NCBI GenBank assembly: GCA_030640215.1
Contig: DAOWJU010000286.1
Coordinates: 1 to 7,953, forward strand
From: Desulfuromonadales bacterium
GTDB lineage: Bacteria > Desulfobacterota > Desulfuromonadia > Desulfuromonadales > BM103
DNA length: 7,953 bases
Reading direction: 5' to 3'
The position numbers and the translations under genes are program-made. Shown in pieces: positions 6,561-7,953 of the stretch. A model generated the notes under the pieces. That model saw only the letters and a list, made by a program, of their open reading frames with translations. It was not told the DNA's origin and did no database searches. Within the stretch, counting starts at the first letter, position 1, and every line of letters begins with the position of its first letter.

Positions 6561-7628
6561 ATGAATAAAAAAGATTTTCAGTTTTTTAAGGAGCTGATCG
6601 AAGCACCGAGTCCGTCTGGCTTTGAACAGCCTGCACAGCGCGTGATCCGTAAAGCTCTTGCTGATGTTGCTGATGATATTCGCACTGACGTTATGGGCAA
6701 TGTGGTTGCTCATGTCGAAGGCCCTGCGGGTGCCCCGCGTTTGATGCTGGCCGGGCATTGTGATGAAATCGGCTTCATGGTCAAGTATATCGATGATCAG
6801 GGTTATCTCTTTTTTGCGCCGATTGGTGGTGTCGATGCGCATCTTGTGCCTGGTCAGAGAATCACTGTTCACACCTCTGCTGGCCCGGTGCCTGGCGTGG
6901 TTGGCAAGCGGCCGATTCACCAGATTGAACCGAAAGATCGCGACAAGGTGGTCCCTTTTAAGAGCCAGTTTATTGATATCGGCTGTACGGATAAAGCTGA
7001 AGCCGTCAAGCTCGTGGCGATTGGCGATCCTGTGACTTTCAGTGTTGGTGTCGAGCGTTTACAGGGGACTCGTCTTACCTCACGCGCTCTCGATGACAAA
7101 ATGGGTGCCTTTATCGTCGCTCAGGTGCTGCGTGAAGTGCGTCGGCAAAATAGTTTGTCTGTTGATCTCTACGGAGTCTCAACCGTACAGGAAGAGGTCG
7201 GCTTACGTGGTGGGGCAACCAGCGCTTATGGTGTGCAGCCCGATCTCGGCATTGCCGTTGAAGTTGGCTTTGCCAGCGACTATCCAGGTGCCGATCATAA
7301 AGATCTGGGTGAGGTATGCCTTGGCAAAGGTCCGGTCATTGCCCGTGGACCAAATATCAATCCGGTGCTTTTCGAGCTTCTGATGACGACTGCTGAAGAA
7401 GAAAAGATTCCCTGTCAAGTCATGGGTATTCCGCGCGCCACTGGGACAGATGCTAATGTTATGCAACTGGTTCACGGTGGTGTGGCTACTGCGTTGATCA
7501 GTATTCCGTTACGCTACATGCATACTCCTGTAGAAGTGCTTGACTGGGCTGATCTCGAAGGTGCTGTGAAGCTCCTGTCAGCCCTTTGTAACAGGATTAA
7601 TGCAAAGCATTCTTTTATCCCAAAGTAA
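6561..7628 (+). CDS. M42-family metallo-aminopeptidase (glutamyl aminopeptidase/TET type)
   Basis: The 355-residue product is a complete member of peptidase family M42, cytosolic binuclear metal aminopeptidases that form large tetrahedral (TET) assemblies and trim N-terminal residues of peptides. Active-site residues read in order: GHCDEIGF with His66 and Asp68, ALDDKMGAF with bridging Asp178, VQEEVGLRGG with catalytic Glu211 and ligand Glu212, a ligand position at Glu234 (VEV), and RYMHTPVEV with His321. The protease-associated domain insert lies between about residues 70 and 165. The Glu234 position is usually Asp in characterised TETs, a conservative change. The ATG at 6561 has AAGGA 9 bases upstream, a good ribosome site. 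Substrate preference cannot be read from sequence. No clear terminator follows, so some transcription may run into rplM. Confidence 0.93.
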   Translation: MNKKDFQFFKELIEAPSPSGFEQPAQRVIRKALADVADDIRTDVMGNVVAHVEGPAGAPRLMLAGHCDEIGFMVKYIDDQGYLFFAPIGGVDAHLVPGQRITVHTSAGPVPGVVGKRPIHQIEPKDRDKVVPFKSQFIDIGCTDKAEAVKLVAIGDPVTFSVGVERLQGTRLTSRALDDKMGAFIVAQVLREVRRQNSLSVDLYGVSTVQEEVGLRGGATSAYGVQPDLGIAVEVGFASDYPGADHKDLGEVCLGKGPVIARGPNINPVLFELLMTTAEEEKIPCQVMGIPRATGTDANVMQLVHGGVATALISIPLRYMHTPVEVLDWADLEGAVKLLSALCNRINAKHSFIPK

Positions 7629-7652
7629 GTCCGAGGGAAAACGAAAAAAAGC

Positions 7653-7681
7653 TTGACAACCCAAGGCCTTTTGACTAAGTT
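7653..7681 (+). promoter_or_regulatory. Promoter of rplM
   Basis: A perfect -35, TTGACA (7653-7658), preceded by an A-rich tract (AAAAAAAGC), is followed after 17 bases by TAAGTT (7676-7681), a weak -10. Transcription would start near 7688, just before the leader hairpin. The layout suits a strong promoter for the ribosomal protein operon that rplM normally begins, usually with rpsI next. Confidence 0.6.
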
Positions 7682-7688
7682 TCGAGTT

Positions 7689-7717
7689 TCTGTGAGCCCC
7701 GTAACCCACAGATTTTT
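7689..7717 (+). promoter_or_regulatory. 5' leader hairpin of rplM with a T tract
   Basis: TCTGTG (7689-7694) pairs with CACAGA (7707-7712) around a 12-base loop, followed by TTTTT (7713-7717). It falls right at the predicted transcript start and ends 6 bases before the GAGAGGA ribosome site. It could be an mRNA-stabilising 5' hairpin, a weak attenuator, or an autoregulatory target for L13; the stem is only 6 bp. Confidence 0.4.
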
Positions 7718-7738
7718 ATATTGAGAGGATAGTTAGTA

Positions 7739-7953
7739 ATGAGTACTCCCGTTGCAAAAAAAGAAGATCTCCAGAGAGACTGGTACGTTGTTGACCTGGA
7801 AGACAAAGTTCTGGGCCGCGTGGCTACACAAATAGCTACGGTCTTACGTGGTAAGCATAAGGCTATTTACACACCAAGCGTTGATACCGGTGATTTTGTC
7901 ATCGTCCTCAATGCCGAAAAGGTTCGTCTGACCGGTAACAAGCTGAGCCAGAA
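7739..7953 (+). CDS. rplM: 50S ribosomal protein L13 (3' end outside the window)
   Basis: The first 71 codons are visible. The protein reads [19 protein letters not shown] and then [37 protein letters not shown] and LTGNKL. These are the classic L13 blocks: 'R-WYVVDA-x-x-x-LGRLAT', 'LRGKHKxxYTPxxDTGDxVVVxNAEKV' and 'TGNK'. L13 binds 23S rRNA early in large-subunit assembly. The family is about 140-150 residues, so roughly half is missing at the window edge. ATG 7739 has AGAGGA 9 bases upstream. The short extension before RDWYVVD is common in Desulfuromonadia-type L13. rpsI is the expected next gene. Confidence 0.96.
   Translation, partial: MSTPVAKKEDLQRDWYVVDLEDKVLGRVATQIATVLRGKHKAIYTPSVDTGDFVIVLNAEKVRLTGNKLSQ

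Noticed and set aside
6498..6920. Minus-strand open frame of 140 codons
   Set aside because: Antisense to the M42 peptidase start, extends into the intergenic repeat, and shows no recognisable motif.

Overview
The window looks like ordinary chromosome of a moderate-GC, Gram-negative bacterium. The best guess is a member of the Desulfuromonadia (Geobacter/Pelobacter/Desulfuromonas group). The basis is the character of the proteins: a GGDEF-like tail of a kind I associate with that group, an AmmeMemoRadiSam A protein, a lipobox-carrying M48-like lipoprotein, and an AACGCAAAG-type palindromic repeat. This is inference from family resemblance, not from a search. I see no phage, transposon, CRISPR array, tRNA or rRNA.

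Left part (1-3055). The 3' end of a plus-strand signalling gene (1-303) converges on a minus-strand gene for an AMMECR1/AmrA-family protein (416-976). The two share a strong bidirectional terminator (359-392). amrA has a near-consensus promoter and a strong ribosome binding site, so it is probably its own unit. Upstream of it, on the same strand, lies typA/bipA (1244-3055), a translational GTPase with its own terminator at about 1200-1236.

Middle (3056-4930). A divergent intergenic region of about 270 bp holds candidate promoters in both directions and two GTCA-N2-TGAC palindromes. On the plus strand follow a lipoprotein built like the M48 metallopeptidase/TPR (BepA-type) proteins, but with the zinc-binding HExxH motif gone, and a two-helix membrane protein with a bacterial PH domain. 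Their stop and start codons overlap by 4 bp, so they are almost certainly co-translated.

Right part (5011-7953). miaB (tRNA methylthiotransferase) comes next, then an intergenic stretch with a decayed long palindromic repeat (6387-6503), an M42-family aminopeptidase gene (6561-7628), and the first half of rplM (ribosomal protein L13), preceded by a TTGACA promoter and a 5' hairpin.

Functionally, typA, miaB and rplM all belong to translation. The lipoprotein and PH-domain pair is an envelope module of unknown role. The most interesting item is the apparently catalytically dead M48-like lipoprotein coupled to a PH-domain membrane protein. I found no convincing new multi-gene defence or mobile system.
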